A stretch of DNA of 64,000 nucleotides from positions 372,001 through 436,000 of the forward strand of contig JBAYVD010000001.1 of the NCBI GenBank assembly GCA_041674745.1. Direction: 5' to 3'. How positions within the stretch are numbered: the first letter of the stretch is position 1; each line of letters starts with the position of its first letter. Both the position numbers and the translations under genes were made by a program. The notes beneath the pieces are model-generated. The model made no database searches. It saw only the letters and a list, made by a program, of their open reading frames with translations, and had not been told where the DNA came from. Positions 1-9,600 of the stretch are shown piece by piece. Source of the stretch: UBA2040 sp041674745. GTDB taxonomy: Bacteria; Bacteroidota; Bacteroidia; Flavobacteriales_D; Crocinitomicaceae.

Positions 1-30
1 ATTACCGCAGATGAAATCCCCGAACATTCT

Positions 31-342
31 TTAGTGTTTATTGGTTAACTCATTTATAAAAGCATCAAAGGTGATTCGCTTTTTGTGTGAAATGTCGCTG
101 TAAAGTTTAATAAGCTCATGTGGGTCCTGTAGATTGACAAACCCAAAATCAGGAAGTAAAATCCATTCATCGTTGTCAAACTCAAAAAAGAAAATATCAC
201 CTTCAAGGTTGCTATCCTTTGGCACTAAGCGAAGCATCTTGAACACTCTGTTTGTTTCTCTGTGTGCAGTTGGAGCCATCATTGATGTATATCCAATTAG
301 GTAGTCCTTGCCATTTATTGGTCGTATTATTTTATCTTTCAT
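31..342 (-). CDS. Hypothetical protein downstream of the C5 methyltransferase
   Basis: A 103-residue protein of unknown function with no signal peptide or membrane segment. It is acidic and rich in aromatic residues, with a run of phenylalanines near residue 51. Its start overlaps the 3' end of the methyltransferase gene by 11 bases on the same strand, so the two are probably translated together. This suggests a partner or accessory of the methyltransferase, but I recognise no family. It may be specific to the element. Confidence 0.6.
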   Translation of the reverse strand: MKDKIIRPINGKDYLIGYTSMMAPTAHRETNRVFKMLRLVPKDSNLEGDIFFFEFDNDEWILLPDFGFVNLQDPHELIKLYSDISHKKRITFDAFINELTNKH

Positions 343-1342
343 TTTGTCTTAATTGATTTGGTAAATCTTTGATTAAGTGAGCAACAACATCAACTGTGAA
401 GCTCAAGCCTATTGCTTTGTGTTTTTCTGTCTTTGATACATCAGACACACAACTCACATGTCCTTCTGGAATGGTCATCATACGCTCTTCCTCCAAGATA
501 CTTGTTAATCTATAGCATCCATTTGGATATGAATACTCATCTTGAGCGGAACCAGCCCGTCCCTTATACTCTGATTTTTCAAGAATTGCTGGATGGTCGA
601 GGAGTTTCTGGAAAGTTGGGAGCTTTGCAAAGTCCTCATATTGATACACAATATTTCCAATGCTTCTTTTGTAGTGTCGATATATTCCATTTGTGAGGGT
701 CACGTTATTGGATAGCACAACATTTGCTTTTTTCTTGTCGGTATATCCGTTGACAAGGACATCTTGAAAATCAGATTGAATAGGTTGCGGAACCGTCAAG
801 CCTGTTAAGTTTGACCAATATAACCTTGACCTACTTGCTGGAGCAATGAGTGATGATTGAATCTTGATTGGCTCAATCGGTTCTCCCATCGCTTCGGATA
901 GTGCTTCTGTAATCTTCTCTTTTTCTTTAGACGGCATTGAAGCTACATTTTCAAGCAAAATGAATAGCTTTTCACCTTGAGGCTTTGCTTGTTTAATCTC
1001 CTTAATGATGCGAACGAATTCATAGAAAAGAGAACTGTCTTTCCCTTCAAGACCGCTTTTATCAACTGAATTCACCGAGCTGAGCTGGGTACAAGGACTA
1101 CCTGCTATAGCCAAATGGCAATGAGCATAGTCGGCTCCATTGATTTTGGTGACATCTCCAACTGAATGAAAAGTTGTATCTCCAGAAAAATTATAGTTCT
1201 GAATTCTGAGTGCTGGTTCAGAGATTTCAGAAGAATAGTAGTTGGAAATTTGAATATCGTTCTTTTTTAAGGCGAGTTTGGCGCAACTGATGCCATCGAA
1301 TAGGCTCAGGACATTTATCCCGTTTTGTTGTTTAGGTATCAT
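332..1342 (-). CDS. DNA (cytosine-5) methyltransferase, phage/Dnmt3-like type
   Basis: Transfers a methyl group from S-adenosylmethionine to C5 of cytosine in DNA. The 336-residue protein shows the family motifs in order: motif I around LFDGISC (residues 14-20), the catalytic SPC with Cys84 (motif IV), ENV at 131-133 (motif VI), RSR at 171-173 (motif VIII) and a C-terminal TVDVVAHL (motif X). The FDGISC form of motif I and the compact length resemble orphan methyltransferases of phages and elements more than large restriction-modification enzymes. No restriction endonuclease is visible nearby, so the likely role is self-protection against host restriction or regulation (inference). The recognition sequence cannot be read from the protein. 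Confidence 0.9.
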   Translation of the reverse strand: MIPKQQNGINVLSLFDGISCAKLALKKNDIQISNYYSSEISEPALRIQNYNFSGDTTFHSVGDVTKINGADYAHCHLAIAGSPCTQLSSVNSVDKSGLEGKDSSLFYEFVRIIKEIKQAKPQGEKLFILLENVASMPSKEKEKITEALSEAMGEPIEPIKIQSSLIAPASRSRLYWSNLTGLTVPQPIQSDFQDVLVNGYTDKKKANVVLSNNVTLTNGIYRHYKRSIGNIVYQYEDFAKLPTFQKLLDHPAILEKSEYKGRAGSAQDEYSYPNGCYRLTSILEEERMMTIPEGHVSCVSDVSKTEKHKAIGLSFTVDVVAHLIKDLPNQLRQNER

Positions 1343-1500
1343 TCTATTTATCGTTTTAAATAAATAGATAGCTTTTTCAATTCCGCCCTGGGTTTTTACC
1401 TATTAATACGAATCAAAATAACCAAACGCCCTATTCATGGGCTTTTCAGAGCTAAAATGTTTTCTATGAAAGGTGCGGTGTGGTTCACTCACGGAGCTTG

Positions 1501-1530
1501 GGAGCTGTAACTTTTCTGATTTCAATCGTT
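1501..1530 (+). repeat. Direct repeat copy 1 (30 bp)
   Basis: A 30-base sequence beginning GGAGCTGTAACTTTTCTGAT occurs here and again at 1867-1896 in the same orientation, with 28 of 30 bases identical. This copy lies 38 bases upstream of the 92-residue ORF. It may be a shared regulatory element or a binding or crossover site for the small serine recombinase at 2007. Both functions are inference. Confidence 0.7.
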
Positions 1531-1568
1531 TTTAAGGAATAGATTTTAACCAACTAAAATTAGCGATT

Positions 1569-1847
1569 ATGAAAAATGAAATGACAATCACCACAGAACA
1601 ATTTATTGAATTCAACAAAAACTCAGTAAAGCAAAAACTGAACAGAACATTCTACACAAGTAAAATGCTAAAAGCTGGAAGTATGAAAAAAGGGAAATGC
1701 TATGAATTCCATTATATGATGTTCCATGTAAATATGTTTGGAAATCCTTCTCAGCGAGTTCTTGTTATTTTGGAAAACACACTTGCCATTTTTGACATTA
1801 CCCTTGAAGACTATGATAAACTCATGCCAATGAAAATGGCTTCTTGA
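1569..1847 (+). CDS. Hypothetical protein, small element gene
   Basis: A 92-residue basic protein that I do not recognise. It has no signal peptide or membrane segment. The gene sits between two near-identical 30-base direct repeats (1501-1530 and 1867-1896) and upstream of the small serine recombinase in the same orientation. Translation from ATG 1569 is the only sensible start. Its size, charge and position fit a small DNA-binding or accessory protein of the element, but no motif supports a specific role. Confidence 0.5.
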   Translation: MKNEMTITTEQFIEFNKNSVKQKLNRTFYTSKMLKAGSMKKGKCYEFHYMMFHVNMFGNPSQRVLVILENTLAIFDITLEDYDKLMPMKMAS

Positions 1848-1866
1848 GTTCAAACAACACAATTTT

Positions 1867-1896
1867 GGAGCTGTAACTTTTCTGATTCCATTCGTT
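1867..1896 (+). repeat. Direct repeat copy 2 (30 bp)
   Basis: Second copy of the 30-base repeat at 1501-1530, differing at two positions. It lies about 110 bases upstream of the small serine recombinase start at 2007. The two copies therefore flank the 92-residue ORF and also precede each of two consecutive genes. Confidence 0.7.
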
Positions 1897-2006
1897 ATAA
1901 AATTACGTCCTTATTCGAAAGAAGTAAGGTTTTTTTTAGCAGTTTTCCCCAGCATAACTTAAACACTCGGTTAGATTCCGCTGGAAATGAATAAAAAACT
2001 ACAATT

Positions 2007-2705
2007 ATGAAAAAATTCGTTGCATATTTTAGAGTATCAACTTTGGAACAAGGAAGGTCAGGTCTTGGACTTGAAAGTCAAAAAACAATGGTTGAGAATT
2101 ACGTTCTCAACAATAATGGAATTTTGATTGGAAGTTACACCGAAATCGAAACGGGAACCAACAAGAAAAAACGAGTTGAAATTTTCAACGCAATTGACTT
2201 TGCAAAAAAGAATGATGCAGTTCTTGTGATTGCAAAAATTGACCGACTTGCAAGGAATGTGTTTTTTGTTAGTTCTTTAATGGAGGCTGGAGTTCAATTT
2301 ATTGCATGTGACCTACCTCAGGCAACAAATTTTACGATTCATCTTTACGCTGCCCTTGGAGAAATGGAGGCTAAGTTGATTTCCGAAAGAACAAAAAATG
2401 CTTTAGCAGAAAAAAAGAAGAGAGGATTTGTTCTTGGAACACCAGCGAATTTGACATTTGAAGCAAAAATGAAAGGAGTTGAAGCAACAAGAGAGAAAGC
2501 AAGGAGCAATTCAAACAATATTCAAGCTACAAAATTGACAATTGAATACCGTGAGCAGGGAAAAAGTTATGATTGGATTGCAATTCGACTGAATGAATTG
2601 AAAGTTTTTACAGCCAATGCCAAAATGCACAATAGTACCAGCATTCATAGGCTTTACAAGAGATATTTGGCGACAAAAAAAGAAAGAATTTTGGAGTGCG
2701 CCTAA
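2007..2705 (+). CDS. Small serine recombinase (resolvase/invertase family)
   Basis: A 232-residue site-specific recombinase of the resolvase/invertase type. The N-terminal catalytic domain opens with YFRVST, giving Ser11 as the likely nucleophile. It also has the conserved DRLARN block near residue 80 and a long E-helix region (GEMEAKLISERTKNAL) around 120-140. A basic C-terminal segment probably binds DNA. Enzymes of this size resolve cointegrates, invert segments or excise elements, using crossover sites close to their own gene. The 30-base repeats at 1501 and 1867 are candidates. It is distinct from the large integrase at 4319, so the element carries two serine recombinases. Confidence 0.9.
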   Translation: MKKFVAYFRVSTLEQGRSGLGLESQKTMVENYVLNNNGILIGSYTEIETGTNKKKRVEIFNAIDFAKKNDAVLVIAKIDRLARNVFFVSSLMEAGVQFIACDLPQATNFTIHLYAALGEMEAKLISERTKNALAEKKKRGFVLGTPANLTFEAKMKGVEATREKARSNSNNIQATKLTIEYREQGKSYDWIAIRLNELKVFTANAKMHNSTSIHRLYKRYLATKKERILECA

Positions 2706-3173
2706 AAAATAAGTCAAAAAGTCTGAAACAAAAGTTTTTCAGAGTCGTATATACAATACAAGCGTCAGAGTATTAAATTCATTTTAACCCCTCTTTCGTA
2801 TAGTAATCTTTTTAGTTTAAGAAACTGTACAACTTCTTGAACGACTCTAAAGGATAAAAGTTTCAATTTTCCACAGAAAAAATGAAAACATAATTTTTAA
2901 CTGCCATAAAAATGGCTTAATGGCAATGTATTAACCTGTAAAAAACAATTTATGAAGAGAAATATTCGAGGACCAACCAATTAACAGACGATGTTCAACT
3001 AAACCTGAACCTAAATACTACAATAAAGACCTCCTATTTCTGGAGGCAAAAAAACAAAAGATGTAAGGATTTTTGAAATTGCTTTTTTTAAGGCATGGAA
3101 TTCTAATGCCTAAACTTTTGTAACGTAATCATTAACAAAACCCAGCTGGGGCTTACAATACAGCAGATATATT
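2706..3173. other. 468-bp gene-free stretch within the element
   Basis: No convincing coding region in either strand. I see a weak hairpin just after the recombinase (TCTGAAA at 2722-2728 pairing with TTTCAGA at 2737-2743, without a good U-tract). An 8-base inverted pair AGAGTCGT/ACGACTCT lies at 2741-2748 and 2841-2848, and a short hairpin CCTCC/GGAGG near 3030-3046. It may hold regulatory sites for the flanking genes, but nothing is strong enough to name. Confidence 0.4.
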
Positions 3174-3980
3174 ATGGAAAATAGTAAAATAGAATGGACC
3201 CATCACACTGCAAATCTTTGGTGGGGTTGCACGAAGGTTCATGAGGGGTGTGATAACTGCTATGCCCTTGCACAGTCGAAAAGATATGGATTTGAAGTCT
3301 GGGGAGCGGATAAACCACGCAGACAAATAATAAATGTTTGGAAAATGCTTGAGAAATATCAAAAAACAGCATTTGAGAAGGGAGAAATCCATCGAGTTTT
3401 TGTCGGAAGTATGATGGATATTTTCGAAAAGCCAATGTCACTTGTGGACAGCAAAGGTGAACAATTGGTTAAAGGAGATGCAGAATTTTGGCATACAGGA
3501 CAATTAAGAGACAAGTTTTTCAATGAAGTGGTTACAAGCTCACCAAACTTAATGTTTTTGCTACTCACAAAAAGACCATCCAACATAAATAAGTACATCC
3601 CTGAAGACTGGAAAGTTAATCCCCCGAAAAATGTAATGTTTGGCACTTCTCCAGTAAATCAAAAAACCGCTAACATGCTAATACTGCAGTTAGCCAAAGT
3701 AAATGGACTAAGATTTGTCTCAGTGGAGCCTCAGCTTGAAGTTGTTGATTTAATGACAGAATTTGATGGTAAGCCATTGTTAAAAATGGTAGACTGGGTA
3801 ATACAAGGAGGTGAAAGTGGACATAAGAGAAGACCATTCAATACTGATTGGGCCAGATTAATGATGCACAACTGCAAGTCTGTCAATGTCCCGTATTTCT
3901 TTAAACAAATTGACAAAATTCAGTCAATCCCTACAGACATGGTCGTTCGAGAGTTTTTTCAGGCACAAAACATATTATGA
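3174..3980 (+). CDS. Phage Gp37/Gp68-like (DUF5131) three-Cys-motif protein
   Basis: A 268-residue protein of the phage Gp37/Gp68 family. The hallmark is near the N-terminus: a WWGC segment followed by two more cysteines before a tyrosine (Cys19, Cys26, Cys29, then Tyr30-Ala31), which suggests metal or Fe-S binding. Further on, RVFVGSMMDIF (about 74-84), LLLTKRP (about 125-131) and VIQGGESG (about 211-218) match conserved blocks of this family as I remember it. The biochemical function is unknown. Members are often encoded beside a 'three-Cys-motif partner' protein (TcmP), and no such gene is visible here. It is cargo of the integrated element. Confidence 0.8.
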   Translation: MENSKIEWTHHTANLWWGCTKVHEGCDNCYALAQSKRYGFEVWGADKPRRQIINVWKMLEKYQKTAFEKGEIHRVFVGSMMDIFEKPMSLVDSKGEQLVKGDAEFWHTGQLRDKFFNEVVTSSPNLMFLLLTKRPSNINKYIPEDWKVNPPKNVMFGTSPVNQKTANMLILQLAKVNGLRFVSVEPQLEVVDLMTEFDGKPLLKMVDWVIQGGESGHKRRPFNTDWARLMMHNCKSVNVPYFFKQIDKIQSIPTDMVVREFFQAQNIL

Positions 3981-4127
3981 AAGAGCTATTTGTTGTAAAA
4001 TTTTTCTCTTCTACAATTTGTGGAGAGGGAGAAAATAAAAACATTTACACTGGCACGGGAAAATTTTTCCTCGTTACTTCATCTGGAATTAATTAAATAT
4101 AAAAACACATTGTAAAAAAGAACAAAA

Positions 4128-4318
4128 GTGAACTATAATTTACAAAATAACTTAAACGAACAGATTTTTACTCTTTCTGAAGAGCTAAAAATAAAAAGGC
4201 TTTCTCCTTCTTTTGTGAGAAAAGTAAACGGTTATTTAGAAAAGACAGATGAGGAAATTGATTCTGTAATAGATTCACTATATAAACTGAGTTTAATAAC
4301 ATTAATCATTTCACAATT

Positions 4319-4322
<4 letters not shown>
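4128..4322 (+). CDS. Small hypothetical protein coupled to the integrase
   Basis: A 64-residue ORF starting with GTG at 4128. Its stop codon TGA overlaps the integrase start in an ATGA arrangement (4319-4322), so the two are probably translationally coupled. The protein is rich in leucine, serine, lysine and glutamate and has no recognisable domain. Short proteins coupled to a large serine integrase can act in regulating it or in directing excision, but nothing in the sequence proves that. The GTG start makes it less certain than its neighbours. Confidence 0.5.
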
Positions 4323-5994
<1,672 letters not shown>

Positions 5995-6053
5995 ATATAT
6001 CTTTATTGCTTTTTATCTCTGTTTCAAACACTGGTCGTTTCCAAATGCGTGTG

Positions 6054-6084
6054 CAAAGATACCCACTTTTTTGGGTTTTGCAAA
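6054..6084 (-). promoter_or_regulatory. Promoter of tRNA-fMet
   Basis: On the minus strand TTTG (6081-6084) and TATCTTTG (6054-6061) are separated by 19 bases. This matches the Bacteroidota housekeeping promoter (TTTG near -33, TAnnTTTG at -7), and it lies about 60 bases upstream of the mature tRNA 5' end. It is on the chromosome side of the integration point, so it is unaffected by the element. Confidence 0.75.
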
Positions 6085-6178
6085 AAAAAAGATGCAATTC
6101 TTCCTATTTTTATTTTTTCAACCCGCTAAATCGCTCTAATATCCTATATTTAATCTTTCATTTTAAAGATAGAATACT

Positions 6179-9100
6179 ATGCGGGGCCTTTTCTTTTTCA
6201 TCCTTTTGACCATATCCTTTTCACTTTTTTCCCAAATCGAAAAGAAATACAGCACCATTAACACCCCGGATTGGATTCAAGAAATGTACCGTGAAACCCC
6301 CAACCCTGGTTTGGTTATCGAGTTGCATGATGCTTATTACGCAACGCATGAATTCGTTAAAAGCGAACATACACAGTATTACAAAAGATGGCTCCGGACG
6401 TTTAGTCGACCAACGGTTTTTGATTTGAACGATGAAACGGTTCAGAATTATGTTACCGCATCAAAAGCTTTGTCCGCTGAAAAAGATTTTAATTCGACCT
6501 GGAGTGGTATCGGGCCGTTCGATTTTGATAAAGAAGCAGCTAGTCACAGTTACGCACCGGGAGCAGCGCATGTGTATACCGTGGAGCGTTCAATGAGTAA
6601 TCCAGCAATTTTATTTGCCGGAACCGCAACGGCAGGATTGTGGAAATCTATCAACAGCGGCGCCAGTTGGACTTCTGTAACCAAAAACATGATGGTCAAT
6701 TCCATTTTTGCAATCGAAATAGATCCAACCAACGCAAACATTGCGTATTTCGGGAGCGGCGGAAAATTATACAAAACAACCAATGGAGGAACGAGTTGGT
6801 CGGTCATGGGTGACCCAGCTTTTCAATCAAATAACCATGAATTTCAAGACATCGTAATCTCGCCTGTAAATGCCAACCTGCTTTTTTTAAATACGGATTA
6901 CGGCTTTTACCGTTCGACAGATGGCGGCAATAATTTTAGTCAAATAATGTCAGGTGAATTTCAAGAGATTGAAATCAATCCAGCCAATGCCAACCTGATT
7001 TACACCATCAAAGTAGTTAATTTTAGAACCCAATTTTGGAGATCTACGGATAACGGATTAACGTTTGTTCAACAAACCAACGGTTGGCCAAATCCGCTCG
7101 GAGCTAGCGATGAACAAGCAAGGACTGAAATTGCCGTTACGCCAGCAAATCCAGCAATTATTTATGCAAATGCAACAGGAAAAGCGAATGGAGGAAGTGG
7201 GACGTACGGGATTTATAAATCCACGGATACAGGTTTGACTTGGACATTTATGTGTTGTGGAACTCAGCCTGCCGGGCCACCCTCACCAACCAATATTAAT
7301 ATGATGGGTTGGGACAAGCAAGGGCAAGATGATGGCGGACAATATTACTACGATGTAGCTTTAGCGGTTGATCCCTTGAACGCAGATATGATTCATTTAG
7401 GCGGAGTCAATCATTGGGTTTCAACGGATGGAGGGGTGAATTGGACTTGTCCTACCAAATGGTCGGAACCTGGTTTACCGGGTTATGTGCATGCCGATAT
7501 CCATGACATTCGCTACTTGAATGGTGAATTGTGGTTTGCTTGCGATGGTGGCGTATTTAAATCTACTGATAATGGTAACACGGTCAATCGATCCATGTTG
7601 GGGATTGAGGGATCAGATTTCTGGGGATTCGGCGTTAGTCCGCAAAGCGATGTCATGTTGGGTGGAGCGTATCACAACGGAACACTTTTGAAGGATAACA
7701 ACGTCTACGACAACGGTTGGATTTGCACGGGTGGCGGTGATGGAGTTAGAGGATTCGTGAATTTCGGGAATGATCGCATGGCTTACGACGATTACGAAGG
7801 AAGAAATCTACCCGGCAATCGATTAACAGCCATTCAAGGTTTTCAATTCGATTCTTTGCCGAATGCTTCCTATATTTTTGGTGAGTCAAGCGACATGGCT
7901 TGGGACCCACGAAACTACAACCACATTTATTTGGGACGAGGGAAAAATTTGTTGAAAACGGAAAACAACGGTCAAACCTATTCCATCGTGCACACATTCG
8001 CACACAAAGTTTGTGCAGTCGAATTGGCTCCGTCGAATTTGAATGTAATTTATGTGACCACCTACCAAGATTGGTGGGGATTGAAAAAAGTATGGAGAAC
8101 GACGGATGCAGGTGTAACTTGGACAGAAATCACACCTCCCACTTCTTTGTTGGGTGGCGATGAATGGGTTCCTTATGATATTGCTGTCAGCGCAACCAAT
8201 GCCGATGAAATTTGGTTGGCTAGAACTTCGCAATACAGTAGTTACCCCAATTTGGATAATAAAAATGTTTACAAATCTACTAACGGCGGAAATTCCTGGC
8301 TCTTGTATACTTCCCCAAATTTGAATGGCGAATGGATTACCAATATCGTTCACCAAGCAGGAACGGATGGAGGCGTTTATATTGGCACGAGAAGAGCCGT
8401 TTATTACCGGAACAATTCCATGACTTCTTGGGCTTTGTTTAATAATGCTTTGCCACTCAGTACACCTTCTACAAAACTGGTAGCAAAATACAATACGCAG
8501 CAATTATTGAATGCGACAAGTAGAAGTGTTTATACCGTCGATTTTTATGAACCATCTTTGCCTATTGCTCAAATTTCAGCCGATAAATTTAAGTTGAATT
8601 GCTTGGATAATTTGGTTCATTTTGTTGACCATTCGGTTCTTTCCAATCATAATCCACAGTGGCAATGGACATTTTCAGGTGGAACACCGAGTACCTCAAC
8701 GCTTCAAAATCCAGTTGTTTCGTTTGCAGCACCTGGTTTTCATGCCGTTTCCTTGACCGTTACAGATGATTACGGGACAAGTTCCCAATCATACTCGCAA
8801 TTCATAGAAGTTACAGCACCCAATTCCAACCCCAATTTAGTCGAAGATTTCGAAAATGGAATTTCATCGGAGTGGACGCAGCGGAATGCCAACAATTCAT
8901 TTTCTTGGTCGGAGAAAATTATTGCAAACGGACCCAATTGCACTTCTACAAGCGTGGCGTGGGTCAATCATTATGATATCAATGCTGTGGGCGACGAAGC
9001 AGAATTGATTTCACCTGCGTTTGATTTGACCAATGTTTCTGCTGCTGAATTGACCTATGATTATGCGTATGCTCAATACGGCGACGGTTATCAAGACGGA

Positions 9101-9595
9101 TTGCGCATTGATATTTCTACCGATTGTTTTGCAACCTACGACACTTTATTTCTGGCGTATGGGAACAACTTAGAAACGGTTCCAGACCAGTCCAATTTTT
9201 GGGAACCTGCCAATTGCAATGAATGGTCTTTGGGCAACGCGATTGATATTGGTCAATACACAGGGCAAGAAGTGATGATTCGTTTTGTCGGAATCAATGC
9301 ATTCGGGAATAATTTTTATTTGGACAATGTGAACGTAAGTACCAATTTAGGATTGAAAGAATTCAGCGAACTGAGCTTCCAAATTTACCCCAATCCAAGC
9401 AACGGAAAATTATTCATTAACCACAATTTACATACACCTCTTGTCAAAATATATTCCTTGGATGGAAAGGTGGTTTATGAAGAAACGATCAGTAAAACGG
9501 CGGCACAAATCGACTTGAAGTTGAGCGCTGGAACTTATTTGGTAGAATTAACGGAAAATGGCCAACGAGGAATGGAAAGAGTGGTGATTCGATAA
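6179..9595 (+). CDS. T9SS-exported VPS10/BNR-propeller protein with PKD domain
   Basis: An 1138-residue secreted protein. A signal peptide covers residues 1-19 (ending SLFSQ). The body is a VPS10/sortilin-like beta-propeller with repeated asp-box motifs such as KSTDNGNT, RSTDGG and KSTNGGNSW between about 130 and 790. A PKD-like domain (about 795-880, with FSGGTP and VSLTVTDDYG) and a MAM/adhesin-like jelly-roll region (about 885-1055) follow. A C-terminal type IX sorting domain starts near 1067 (YPNPSNGKLF) and ends in ERVVIR. The likely role is surface or extracellular binding or degradation of polymers; no catalytic motif is certain. The start at 6179 gives a clean signal peptide. Confidence 0.88.
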   Translation: MRGLFFFILLTISFSLFSQIEKKYSTINTPDWIQEMYRETPNPGLVIELHDAYYATHEFVKSEHTQYYKRWLRTFSRPTVFDLNDETVQNYVTASKALSAEKDFNSTWSGIGPFDFDKEAASHSYAPGAAHVYTVERSMSNPAILFAGTATAGLWKSINSGASWTSVTKNMMVNSIFAIEIDPTNANIAYFGSGGKLYKTTNGGTSWSVMGDPAFQSNNHEFQDIVISPVNANLLFLNTDYGFYRSTDGGNNFSQIMSGEFQEIEINPANANLIYTIKVVNFRTQFWRSTDNGLTFVQQTNGWPNPLGASDEQARTEIAVTPANPAIIYANATGKANGGSGTYGIYKSTDTGLTWTFMCCGTQPAGPPSPTNINMMGWDKQGQDDGGQYYYDVALAVDPLNADMIHLGGVNHWVSTDGGVNWTCPTKWSEPGLPGYVHADIHDIRYLNGELWFACDGGVFKSTDNGNTVNRSMLGIEGSDFWGFGVSPQSDVMLGGAYHNGTLLKDNNVYDNGWICTGGGDGVRGFVNFGNDRMAYDDYEGRNLPGNRLTAIQGFQFDSLPNASYIFGESSDMAWDPRNYNHIYLGRGKNLLKTENNGQTYSIVHTFAHKVCAVELAPSNLNVIYVTTYQDWWGLKKVWRTTDAGVTWTEITPPTSLLGGDEWVPYDIAVSATNADEIWLARTSQYSSYPNLDNKNVYKSTNGGNSWLLYTSPNLNGEWITNIVHQAGTDGGVYIGTRRAVYYRNNSMTSWALFNNALPLSTPSTKLVAKYNTQQLLNATSRSVYTVDFYEPSLPIAQISADKFKLNCLDNLVHFVDHSVLSNHNPQWQWTFSGGTPSTSTLQNPVVSFAAPGFHAVSLTVTDDYGTSSQSYSQFIEVTAPNSNPNLVEDFENGISSEWTQRNANNSFSWSEKIIANGPNCTSTSVAWVNHYDINAVGDEAELISPAFDLTNVSAAELTYDYAYAQYGDGYQDGLRIDISTDCFATYDTLFLAYGNNLETVPDQSNFWEPANCNEWSLGNAIDIGQYTGQEVMIRFVGINAFGNNFYLDNVNVSTNLGLKEFSELSFQIYPNPSNGKLFINHNLHTPLVKIYSLDGKVVYEETISKTAAQIDLKLSAGTYLVELTENGQRGMERVVIR

Positions 9596-9600
9596 AATAG

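Noticed and set aside
6006..6209. 67-codon plus-strand ORF before the T9SS gene
   Set aside because: It covers the tRNA promoter, overlaps the start of the supported propeller gene in another frame and resembles no protein.
7886..8503. 205-codon ORF on the minus strand inside the propeller gene
   Set aside because: It is antisense to the conserved VPS10 repeats, has no recognisable motif and no start signals.
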